The notes under the pieces are model-generated. The model was not told the origin of the DNA. It saw only the letters and a program-made list of their open reading frames with translations, and searched no databases. Shown in pieces: positions 1-5,745 of a stretch of 5,887 nucleotides of DNA. Every line of letters begins with the position of its first letter. Within the stretch, counting starts at the first letter, position 1. Both the position numbers and the translations under genes were made by a program. The DNA comes from Bacteriovoracaceae bacterium UBA4573 (GTDB lineage: Bacteria > Bdellovibrionota > UBA1018 > UBA923), in the NCBI GenBank assembly GCA_002387735.1, contig DGKJ01000121.1:1-5887 (forward strand). Direction: 5' to 3'.

Positions 1-864
1 TGGTGCGGTTTCCGGGTGCATAAAACGCCACTGACTTTCCCCCTCGCTATTTTTTCCGACGTTTAACCACTTACCTTTGGACGGGTCAGGCCCCTTCATG
101 CGCATGGTCCACTTACCACCCGCTTTTTTGGGTTTGTTACCTCGAAACACCCATGCGTCGTTTTCGTTTTCCTGAGCCGCCGCCTTTTTTATACCGGTAT
201 CTTTGTTTTCCGCATTAGCGGTTTCGACCTCGCCCGGTTTTTTCGCCTTCAACTTTACTTCGTCTTTTCGATTAGCATCGGCCCGAATCTTTTTTCGTTG
301 GCCGTGTAGGGCTTTAATGTGCAGCCCCATTTTGAACATAAGTGATTTCTTTGCGATTGGTTCTAAAATGTATTCGTGGCAGCCAAATGACTCAAAAGTT
401 TTAATAATCGCAGGGTTCTTGATTTTCGAGAAGACTAGAAACTTAATTCGATTTTGTTTGACGTCATCTTTTATCAATTTCAACAAATTGATGTATTTCA
501 TGATGTCATTATTTTCGCTCACCGATGCGATCATTAGGCAGGGGGTCACCTGCCTGGCAATCGTCGCGGCGTTGGCGGGTAGGAGTTCCTGGGTTCGCAC
601 CCGTTCGTCGGTAGCCAGCTCGCTTCGAAGATCTTGAACAGTCTGGTTGCACTCTTTAAGAAGCAGCATGGGGACTTTTTCGGAAATTTCTTGGCCATCG
701 TACTGAAGCATTTGGGCAAGGGATGGCCGCCCCGGCGGCGCCCCTGAGCCCGGCGCTGGACCACTGGGTAATTTATTCCCCTCGGGCGCGGCGGTAGGCC
801 CTTGAGGGCTCGGCGGCCCCCCTCCACTACTTTTTGAAGAATTTCCGTTACTTTCCGCGCTCAA
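1..864 (-). CDS. Pseudo-receiver (degenerate response-regulator-like) protein, C-terminus cut by window edge
   Basis: The minus frame is open from 927 to the left edge without a stop. The only usable start before the conserved part is TTG at 864-862, preceded by GGGGAGG (882-876). This gives 288 residues with the C-terminus missing. Residues 1-48 are Pro/Gly/Ser-rich and look disordered. Residues 49-93 look helical (LAQMLQYDGQEISEKVPMLL). Residues about 106-187 resemble the second half of a response-regulator receiver: strand CLMIASV, helix, strand KFLVFSK, helix with SFGCHEY, then ILEPI where receivers have a Lys-Pro. The phospho-acceptor Asp is absent and the Lys is Glu, so phosphorylation is unlikely. 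A Lys/Glu-rich linker (about 188-235) leads to a Trp/Lys module (about 236-284) with two GKW triplets (GGKWTMRMKGP, SKGKWLN). No signal peptide is seen, so it is probably cytoplasmic. It is divergent from the E1 gene. The role is unknown; signalling or protein binding is inference. That the gene is real: fairly sure. The fold: moderate. Confidence 0.75.
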   Translation of the reverse strand, partial: MSAESNGNSSKSSGGGPPSPQGPTAAPEGNKLPSGPAPGSGAPPGRPSLAQMLQYDGQEISEKVPMLLLKECNQTVQDLRSELATDERVRTQELLPANAATIARQVTPCLMIASVSENNDIMKYINLLKLIKDDVKQNRIKFLVFSKIKNPAIIKTFESFGCHEYILEPIAKKSLMFKMGLHIKALHGQRKKIRADANRKDEVKLKAKKPGEVETANAENKDTGIKKAAAQENENDAWVFRGNKPKKAGGKWTMRMKGPDPSKGKWLNVGKNSEGESQWRFMHPETAP

Positions 865-875
865 AGAATCATCAT

Positions 876-882
876 CCTCCCC
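876..882 (-). promoter_or_regulatory. Shine-Dalgarno site of the pseudo-receiver gene, deciding a TTG start
   Basis: On the minus strand GGGGAGG lies 11 bases before the in-frame TTG (864-862). Two out-of-frame ATGs (875-873 and 872-870) sit between them and open a four-codon reading frame, M-M-I-L, whose TGA (863-861) overlaps the TTG. The spacing to the TTG is on the long side. Either the TTG is used directly or ribosomes terminate on the mini-frame and restart at the overlapping TTG. No ATG or GTG exists in the main frame between the upstream TAG (930-928) and residue 52. Confidence 0.55.
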
Positions 883-892
883 TTCTGTTCTT

Positions 893-944
893 TCGGAATT
901 TTCCGATATATAGATGAGTCGTTTTCCCTAAAGTCTTTAAAGAC
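893..944. promoter_or_regulatory. Divergent promoter/operator region with two short palindromes
   Basis: The 91-base gap between the divergent genes holds TATATA (907-912), usable as a -10 on either strand. It would put the E1 transcript start near 919 and the minus-strand start near 900. No good -35 hexamer is visible on either side, so the promoter call is weak. TATATA is flanked by a hyphenated palindrome at 893-906 (TCGGAA-TT-TTCCGA) and, 20 bases downstream, by a perfect 12-base palindrome at 933-944 (GTCTTTAAAGAC) that abuts the E1 ribosome binding site. Either could be an operator. No known regulator consensus was recognised. Confidence 0.35.
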
Positions 945-951
945 GAGGAGG
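945..951 (+). promoter_or_regulatory. Shine-Dalgarno site of the E1 gene
   Basis: GAGGAGG at 945-951 lies four bases before ATG 956, a strong match with slightly short spacing. An in-frame TAA at 938-940 rules out any earlier start, so the start of the E1 protein is fixed at 956. Confidence 0.8.
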
Positions 952-955
952 TCCG

Positions 956-3760
956 ATGGCGGGCAAAAAGCAAACTGCGCCCACTGCGGCGCACTTGATG
1001 GACCGGATTGTGCGCCGAGCGCTGTATTATTCAACTCAAATGATTCATCTGGCCAACAACCGGGACGACGTCCAAAAAGGCGATCCCAAAGTCGGCGGAC
1101 ATCCAGCTGCCTGCGCCAGCTCAACCCACATATTGGGAGCCATTCATCTTTCAGCCCGTGAGCCACAGGATTTCATCGCGGTAAAACCCCATGCAAGTCC
1201 TATGGACCATTCCTATTCCTATTTGCTTTCCCTTTTTTATCACAACCGCGACCACGCCAAGGCAGAGCAACGTTTTAGCGACGACGAAGCTCGCGCGGTC
1301 ATGCGCAATCTAAGAAAGTTCATGAATCCAGCTGATCCCAATCACGAACCAGCGTTTCAATCTTATCACGCAGTGTGGGACGCGGATTCGTTCCACTATT
1401 TTCCATCGGGTTCAGTGGGCATTCCACCTGTAACGGCGGCCTACACTTCACTTGCTTATCGATTTGCCGAACGCCACGGTTTCGATGTTCCCAAAAATTC
1501 TCATTTTTGGTCGATCATCGGGGACTCCGAGTTTCGCGAGGGAAGCCTTGCAGAGTGCATGCCTGATGTAGCCGAACGCGAATTGAATAACGTCACTTGG
1601 ATCGTCGATTATAACCGTCAGAACCTCGACGGTACTCGAATTTTCAATGAGGCGGGATTCGCAGGCACAGATGCCGACCGTATTGAGCGCATGGCTGCGG
1701 CCAACGGCTGGCGAGTTGTCCAAGCGCGCCACGGAAAAAAGCGTTTGGAGTTTTTTAAAAAATATGGCGACGAAGTTAAAAAGGCACTCGAAGGTCTCAC
1801 TGATTTTGAATTACAGGCGCTTTTAATTAAAAAAGACGGCAAGGCCTTTGGAAAACGTCTTGGTGAATTGGTACCAAAAGCAAAGAGCAAGCTTCAAGGT
1901 GCAAGTTCCGCGGAACTTCTCGAAGTACTCGAAGATTTAGGTGGACACGACTTCGCGCTACTTAGCGAAATTTTCGCCGAGTGCCGCCGTTCCAAAAAAC
2001 CAACGCTCGTGGTTGCTCACACGATCAAAGGTTGGGGTCTTCGTTGCCAGGCGGCAACTGGAAACCATAGCATGCTCCCAGACGACGACGAAGTTGTTGA
2101 ATTAGCGCAAAAACAGGGAATCAATCCTGAAAAAGGCGACGACCTTTTTATGCGATTCCCTAACAACAGCGATGAGTCAAAGTTTCTAGACGAGCGCGGC
2201 CGTTATTTACGCTCGGGCATCGAAGCCCAACGCGCTCTTCGCGATCAAAACGCAGAGAAAATAAAAATTGAAATCGAAAAAGAAGGCGGTTTTCCAACTT
2301 CCTTTGGCATCAATCTCAAGCTCGCGCCCTGGGCTAATACCCAGTGGATGTGGGGTCAACTGGCTGCTAAACTTATTCGAATTGCCAACCTCGGAAAAGC
2401 TGGCGAACTCAGCGCGGACGAAAAGCCTTGGAATTTAGCTGGGCGCTATCTCGTCACTCTCGCCCCAGACGTGGGCACTAGTACCAACTTAAATCCGAGC
2501 ATGGACGGCAAGGTATTCGGGCCCGACGTGGTCGATTTTGAAGCGCTTTACGACGTAAAAGATAAACGCCGACCTAATCTTGTACCACTTGAAAAAGAAG
2601 CCAATCGGCACCTGCGCTTTGAAATCGAAGAAGGCAATGCCATGACCTGCGCCGGTGCATTTGGCAAAATGACTGACCACGTGGGCTTACCTATTCTTCC
2701 CATGATGACGATCTACGACTTTTTCATAAAGCGCGCGCTCGACCAGTATTTTTACAATCTCTATTGGCGCAGTGGCTTTATCTTAGTGGGCACGCCGTCT
2801 GGCGTAACACTCTCTCCAGAAGGTGCTCAACACAGCTGGAAGTCTGACATTCAAATTCCAAACGGAGTAACCTGGGAACCCGCATTCGCCATCGAAATGG
2901 ACTGGATCTTGGCCGACGCGGTACGACGTCACTTCACGCACGACAACGTCGATCGCGAGGGAGTGCTGATCCGGGCGGTTACGCGTTCAATCGAGCAAAA
3001 GGTTTTTATCGAAAGCCTAAGAGAGCAGGTTCGATTCACCGGCATGGACGACGCTGCGATACTCGAAGCGACCCGACTAGATGTTTTGGCCGGTGGTTAT
3101 TGGCTGAGTCACTTTGAAGGCTTCGATGGTTATGCCCCAGGGGACAACGTCGTTCACATTGCAGTCATGGGTGCATTGGTTCCCGAGGCTGTCGCCGCAT
3201 CTAAGGCTCTGCGCGAGCAGGGGTATTTTGCGAACATTCTGGTCGTCACCTCACCTGACCTTCTTGCTGGAAACCTTGCCCAGCAAAACGGTTACGACCA
3301 TTTAAGAAACAAACTTGGAATTAATGGCAATCTGCACATCAACCGCTCAAAAACGGTACCCGTAGGAAGCCTGGCAGTTAATGGTAACGGACACAACATT
3401 GCATTAGAGTCGCGGGCTGATTTACTCTCTCTACGTGGGTCTCGAGTCCCTATAGTGGCAGTGCTCGATGGTGAACCTGGGCTGCTCGACAACTTGGGAA
3501 GCGTCATTGGCGTTCCGCAAGAAACTCTGGCCGTCCGAAAACACAGCAAGTCGGGGCGACCAGTCGATGTTTACAAATACCATCACTTGGATCCAGAATC
3601 GATTGCTGAGGCGGCCATCGGATTGCTTGAACGCGCGGCGAGCGAAGAAATTATTGTTTCTTCCCAAGTCATCGCAGTGGCGAACGAAACTGAGACCACC
3701 TCTGCTTCGTCTTACGGAACTGTTTCGTACGACGACGGGGATTCTGAAACTAGACATTAA
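956..3760 (+). CDS. AceE-type (homodimeric) thiamine-diphosphate 2-oxoacid dehydrogenase E1, probably pyruvate
   Basis: It encodes 934 residues; E. coli AceE has 887. The expected reaction is ThDP-dependent decarboxylation of a 2-oxoacid and reductive acylation of E2 lipoyl groups, in the cytoplasm. Domains are, roughly, ThDP-binding PP at 40-400, PYR at 470-730 and transketolase-C at 740-890. The Mg/ThDP motif is GDSEF with D190 and N220, 30 residues apart as in AceE. Counterparts of the AceE active-site residues are GGH (H49), KPHASP (H79), the flexible-loop histidine after AHTIKGWG (H371), EGAQH (H626) and the catalytic Glu in EIEEGNAM (probably E559). The E. coli GDG is GDS here. The first GGH His is at 49 against 106 in E. 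coli, so the N-terminal E2-binding arm is missing. The C-terminus has an extra Ser/Thr/acidic tail (about 893-934). No E2 or E3 gene is nearby. The DMT gene follows after 19 bases. Family: very sure. Pyruvate as substrate: inference; a 2-oxoglutarate-type or other oxoacid E1 is possible. Confidence 0.88.
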   Translation: MAGKKQTAPTAAHLMDRIVRRALYYSTQMIHLANNRDDVQKGDPKVGGHPAACASSTHILGAIHLSAREPQDFIAVKPHASPMDHSYSYLLSLFYHNRDHAKAEQRFSDDEARAVMRNLRKFMNPADPNHEPAFQSYHAVWDADSFHYFPSGSVGIPPVTAAYTSLAYRFAERHGFDVPKNSHFWSIIGDSEFREGSLAECMPDVAERELNNVTWIVDYNRQNLDGTRIFNEAGFAGTDADRIERMAAANGWRVVQARHGKKRLEFFKKYGDEVKKALEGLTDFELQALLIKKDGKAFGKRLGELVPKAKSKLQGASSAELLEVLEDLGGHDFALLSEIFAECRRSKKPTLVVAHTIKGWGLRCQAATGNHSMLPDDDEVVELAQKQGINPEKGDDLFMRFPNNSDESKFLDERGRYLRSGIEAQRALRDQNAEKIKIEIEKEGGFPTSFGINLKLAPWANTQWMWGQLAAKLIRIANLGKAGELSADEKPWNLAGRYLVTLAPDVGTSTNLNPSMDGKVFGPDVVDFEALYDVKDKRRPNLVPLEKEANRHLRFEIEEGNAMTCAGAFGKMTDHVGLPILPMMTIYDFFIKRALDQYFYNLYWRSGFILVGTPSGVTLSPEGAQHSWKSDIQIPNGVTWEPAFAIEMDWILADAVRRHFTHDNVDREGVLIRAVTRSIEQKVFIESLREQVRFTGMDDAAILEATRLDVLAGGYWLSHFEGFDGYAPGDNVVHIAVMGALVPEAVAASKALREQGYFANILVVTSPDLLAGNLAQQNGYDHLRNKLGINGNLHINRSKTVPVGSLAVNGNGHNIALESRADLLSLRGSRVPIVAVLDGEPGLLDNLGSVIGVPQETLAVRKHSKSGRPVDVYKYHHLDPESIAEAAIGLLERAASEEIIVSSQVIAVANETETTSASSYGTVSYDDGDSETRH

Positions 3761-3779
3761 TAGCTAGAAAGACCTTTCA

Positions 3780-4709
3780 ATGACTCTGCCTCTTGGTCCT
3801 CTTGCGGCGTTCATGGCGTCGGTGACTTGGGCGATCGGCGTTTCTACTTATACTCGCCTAAGTGCAAAGTACCCTGCCTACCAAGTACATCTCGCACGCA
3901 TCATGATAGCTCTGCCGTTGTTCACGATTGCGGTCGTTATAAACGGTGGTTTTAGTGAATTTCTCAAAATTACCGACCACAATTTGGTGTGGGGCTTCGT
4001 CAGTGCGTTGGCGAGTTTTGCACTCGGCGACGTACTTTTTCTTTGGTCGACTGTGGCCCTCGGCGCTCCTGCTGCACTTGCAATCGCCTCGACTTATCCT
4101 TTTTGGTCAGCGCTTGCAGGCGTGTTTTTAAAAGGCGAGGCTCTTACCGGCATGAAAGCTTTCGGGCTGTTACTGGTGGTCGGAGGTACCGTCACCGTTA
4201 TTCTGTCGGGATACCGTCGATCAAACATTGACGTCAAACGAGAGCTTGAAAAACGCATCACTCCGGCGCGGGAAAAAAAATTACTCGAACAGTACTCAGT
4301 TGGGCTCACGTTCGCTTTTTTAACGTCCCTCGCTTGGGCCTTAAATACCTACTCCGGCATGCAAACTGCTCACGGAGTTTCGGCACCAGTCGCCAATTTC
4401 ATACGCATGGGTATGTCGCTGTTTCTGTGCCCACTCGTAGGTTCACTCCTCACTAGGGCGCGACCTCGCGCTTTACCTTTCAAGGAATTCAAACGATACG
4501 GTTGGGTCTTCGCGTTCGAAGCTTTCGGAGGCTCAATGTGCTACATCTACGGTCTCATGCACGCGCCACTGGCCGTTGCATCGGCGCTCTCTAGCCTCGC
4601 TCCGGTACTTGCAGTCCCCATCGGCCTTTTGTTTGGACTCGAAAAATTTTCTTTTCAAAAAACTTTGGGAATCGCGATGGTCGTTGCAGGGATTTCTCTT
4701 TTGGTGTAA
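3780..4709 (+). CDS. EamA/DMT-superfamily transporter, ten transmembrane helices
   Basis: This is a 309-residue inner-membrane protein of the usual size for two-repeat drug/metabolite transporters. Ten hydrophobic segments are visible at about 5-24, 38-55, 69-89, 94-117, 124-143, 174-192, 202-224, 239-260, 263-286 and 293-309. A basic, charged loop at 144-172 separates the halves and is probably cytoplasmic. The two EamA repeats align internally: SVTWAIG (14-20) with SLAWALN (183-189), and the helix ending in a conserved Glu, VFLKGE (E120), with LLFGLE (E288). The protein stops directly after the last helix. It starts 19 bases after the E1 stop with only a weak purine run before the ATG, so translation may depend on the upstream gene. 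The substrate cannot be read from sequence. Family members export amino acids, nucleosides or other metabolites. A link to the E1 substrate or product is speculation. Confidence 0.88.
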   Translation: MTLPLGPLAAFMASVTWAIGVSTYTRLSAKYPAYQVHLARIMIALPLFTIAVVINGGFSEFLKITDHNLVWGFVSALASFALGDVLFLWSTVALGAPAALAIASTYPFWSALAGVFLKGEALTGMKAFGLLLVVGGTVTVILSGYRRSNIDVKRELEKRITPAREKKLLEQYSVGLTFAFLTSLAWALNTYSGMQTAHGVSAPVANFIRMGMSLFLCPLVGSLLTRARPRALPFKEFKRYGWVFAFEAFGGSMCYIYGLMHAPLAVASALSSLAPVLAVPIGLLFGLEKFSFQKTLGIAMVVAGISLLV

Positions 4710-4732
4710 CCGTGGCGCGGCCGATTTAACGT

Positions 4733-5311
4733 ATGACTAAAATTGAAAACACGCTCGAAATCCTGATTCTGCAACATCCTCAAGAAAAATCTAAGGACTT
4801 GGCCACTGCGCCGGTCTTAGTTCAATCGCTTTCTCGATGCCAAATTCGAGTAGGTCTTTCTTGGGCAAATCTCGCCAAGGCAGTGGGGCGCCCGGTGGAC
4901 CCCAAAAAATGGGGCGTACTCTTCGTCGGCTCTCAAGCTTCGTCTCAAAAAATCAAATCTATCCCGCAGGGGTTGCCACTCGAAGGCGTAATCGCACTCG
5001 ACGGCAATTGGTCACAAGCTAAAGCCCTTTGGTGGCGCAATGCTTGGCTGCTAAAACTGCATCGGATTGTTTTGAATCCCAAGAAGCCTTCGCTCTACAA
5101 CAAACTTCGCCGCGAACCGCGCAAAAACTGTATTTCAACTCTTGAATCTGTGGTTTCGGTTTTAGAAATGTTTGGATCAGAGTCCGACAAAAAAGCCGCT
5201 TCGTTGCTTCAACAAAAATTCGAGGAATTTGTCGCCGAAAAATTGCTCAAAGCGAAATCTCCACACGAGCCGCTTCCTTCACGTAGTTCTGAAGAAACTG
5301 AAAAAGCGTAA
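4733..5311 (+). CDS. DTW-domain tRNA-uridine aminocarboxypropyltransferase (TapT/DTWD family)
   Basis: The product has 192 residues. Family members transfer the 3-amino-3-carboxypropyl group of S-adenosylmethionine to a tRNA uridine, making acp3U (position 47 in E. coli by TapT, formerly YfiP). Family landmarks in order are LILQHPQE (11-18), TAPVLVQSL, VGLSW, LFVGS, the signature LDGNWSQAKALWW (89-101, D90 and W93), and PSLYNKLRREPR with ISTLES downstream. The signature, named for DxTW, reads DGNW here, with Asn for Thr. The N-terminal Cys cluster of E. coli TapT is absent, and the protein begins directly at the LQHPQE strand. A charged tail (about 168-192) is encoded in DNA shared with the opposite-strand cyaY. 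The in-frame TAA at 4727-4729 fixes ATG 4733 as the earliest start. No clear ribosome binding site is seen and the gene lies 23 bases after the transporter, consistent with co-transcription. Which tRNA and position it modifies is unknown. Confidence 0.88.
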   Translation: MTKIENTLEILILQHPQEKSKDLATAPVLVQSLSRCQIRVGLSWANLAKAVGRPVDPKKWGVLFVGSQASSQKIKSIPQGLPLEGVIALDGNWSQAKALWWRNAWLLKLHRIVLNPKKPSLYNKLRREPRKNCISTLESVVSVLEMFGSESDKKAASLLQQKFEEFVAEKLLKAKSPHEPLPSRSSEETEKA

Positions 5312-5579
5312 TACCTTGTCCTTTGTCATCGTCCCACTCTTTGGTCGCTTCATTATAGTTAAAATGAAAAGCTATGCCCTTGGCTGCGACGGCTAACCAG
5401 ATTTGCCGTACCGAAGGCTGGGGACTCAAAATACAGGCGCCTGCGTTGGCCACCTGAACCCGCAGTGTGCCCTGCGAGGTCTCTACTTCCACCACATCGG
5501 GATCCACATCATTAAAGGCTTGTTCTACGCGATCGAACGCTTGTTTCACCAAAACCCGATAATTTTTCTCATCTAGCAT
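5247..5579 (-). CDS. cyaY: Frataxin-like iron-sulfur assembly protein CyaY
   Basis: From ATG 5579-5577 it gives 110 residues, the normal CyaY size (E. coli 106). A TTG three codons upstream (5588) is possible but less likely; neither has a clear ribosome binding site. Frataxin features in order are an acidic helix 1 and ridge (LDEKNYRVLVKQAFDRVEQA, then D24, D26, D28, E31, E33), strands with GTLRVQV, the hallmark QPSVRQIWLA (54-63, W61), GIAFHFNY, EWDDDKG (81-87, W82) and a C-terminal helix LFQFLQNYVKEAA. CyaY binds iron through the acidic ridge and contacts IscS to regulate Fe-S cluster assembly in the cytoplasm. No isc gene is in view, so it stands alone here. Its last 21 codons and stop overlap the 3' end of the DTW gene on the other strand by 65 bases. 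Identification is very sure; the regulatory role is taken from the family. Confidence 0.92.
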   Translation of the reverse strand: MLDEKNYRVLVKQAFDRVEQAFNDVDPDVVEVETSQGTLRVQVANAGACILSPQPSVRQIWLAVAAKGIAFHFNYNEATKEWDDDKGQGITLFQFLQNYVKEAARVEISL

Positions 5580-5619
5580 GAAAAACAAAGGACCACAGCT
5601 CGGGGTAACTCGTCAATAA

Positions 5620-5625
5620 AATATA
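5620..5625 (-). promoter_or_regulatory. Possible cyaY -10 element
   Basis: On the minus strand TATATT (5625-5620) would start transcription near 5613, about 34 bases before the ATG at 5579. The hexamer 17 bases upstream, TTAGTT, matches the -35 consensus poorly. The whole 5614-5660 stretch is AT-rich, so the exact element is uncertain. Confidence 0.3.
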
Positions 5626-5634
5626 ACCCATTAA

Positions 5635-5653
5635 TATTATTGAACTAATAATA
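5635..5653. repeat. AT-rich inverted repeat between divergent promoters
   Basis: TATTATT (5635-5641) and AATAATA (5647-5653) are perfect inverted copies around a five-base centre, GAACT. The repeat sits upstream of both the cyaY and lipoprotein promoters. It could be a regulator site or an UP-like AT tract. Such repeats also arise by chance in AT-rich DNA. Confidence 0.4.
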
Positions 5654-5676
5654 CCTGAATGTTTTGATAAATCTTA

Positions 5677-5705
5677 TTGACTCATTGCGTTGTTTTCTCT
5701 ATAGT
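5677..5705 (+). promoter_or_regulatory. Near-consensus sigma-70 promoter for the lipoprotein gene
   Basis: TTGACT (5677-5682) and TATAGT (5700-5705) are separated by exactly 17 bases, five of six matches to consensus in each box. An AT-rich tract lies upstream. Transcription should start near 5712, giving a leader of about 34 bases. This is the best promoter in the window and suggests strong constitutive expression. Confidence 0.8.
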
Positions 5706-5732
5706 GTGCCTCAAATTTCTGTTCATACTTTT

Positions 5733-5738
5733 AAGGAG
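5733..5738 (+). promoter_or_regulatory. Shine-Dalgarno site of the lipoprotein gene
   Basis: AAGGAG lies seven bases before ATG 5746, near-ideal sequence and spacing. It favours this ATG over the second in-frame ATG two codons later. Confidence 0.8.
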
Positions 5739-5745
5739 AATCGAC

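Noticed and set aside
203..637. Plus-strand 144-codon open frame
   Set aside because: It is antisense to the pseudo-receiver gene, is low-quality Ser/Phe-rich sequence with no recognisable domain, and has no ribosome site.
546..827. Minus-strand 93-codon frame rich in Arg and Pro
   Set aside because: It is a shifted frame of the GC-rich linker region of the pseudo-receiver gene; the other frame carries the structured protein.
861..870. CTTTGA resembling the prfB +1 frameshift site
   Set aside because: Joining the ATG-ATG frame to the main gene would need a -1 shift, not +1, and no slippery heptamer is present.
861..1166. Minus-strand 101-codon frame crossing the E1 start
   Set aside because: It lies antisense over the well-supported E1 N-terminus and its regulatory region, with no homology seen. 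Only its last codons matter, as a possible mini-frame before the TTG start.
3468..3767. Plus-strand 99-codon frame over the E1 C-terminus
   Set aside because: It is a shadow frame. The E1 frame continues to be transketolase-C-like to about residue 890, so there is no sign of a frameshift.
3761..3779. Terminator or promoter between the E1 and transporter genes, or between transporter and DTW genes (4710-4732)
   Set aside because: Gaps of 19 and 23 bases contain no hairpin with a T-run and no promoter-like pair of boxes.
5180..5215. Hairpin with a T-run as terminator for cyaY
   Set aside because: On the minus strand the stem before the T-run is only about four pairs, too weak to call.
5635..5653. 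Fur-box candidate near cyaY
   Set aside because: Against the 19-base Fur consensus only about 10 positions match, close to what AT-rich DNA gives by chance.
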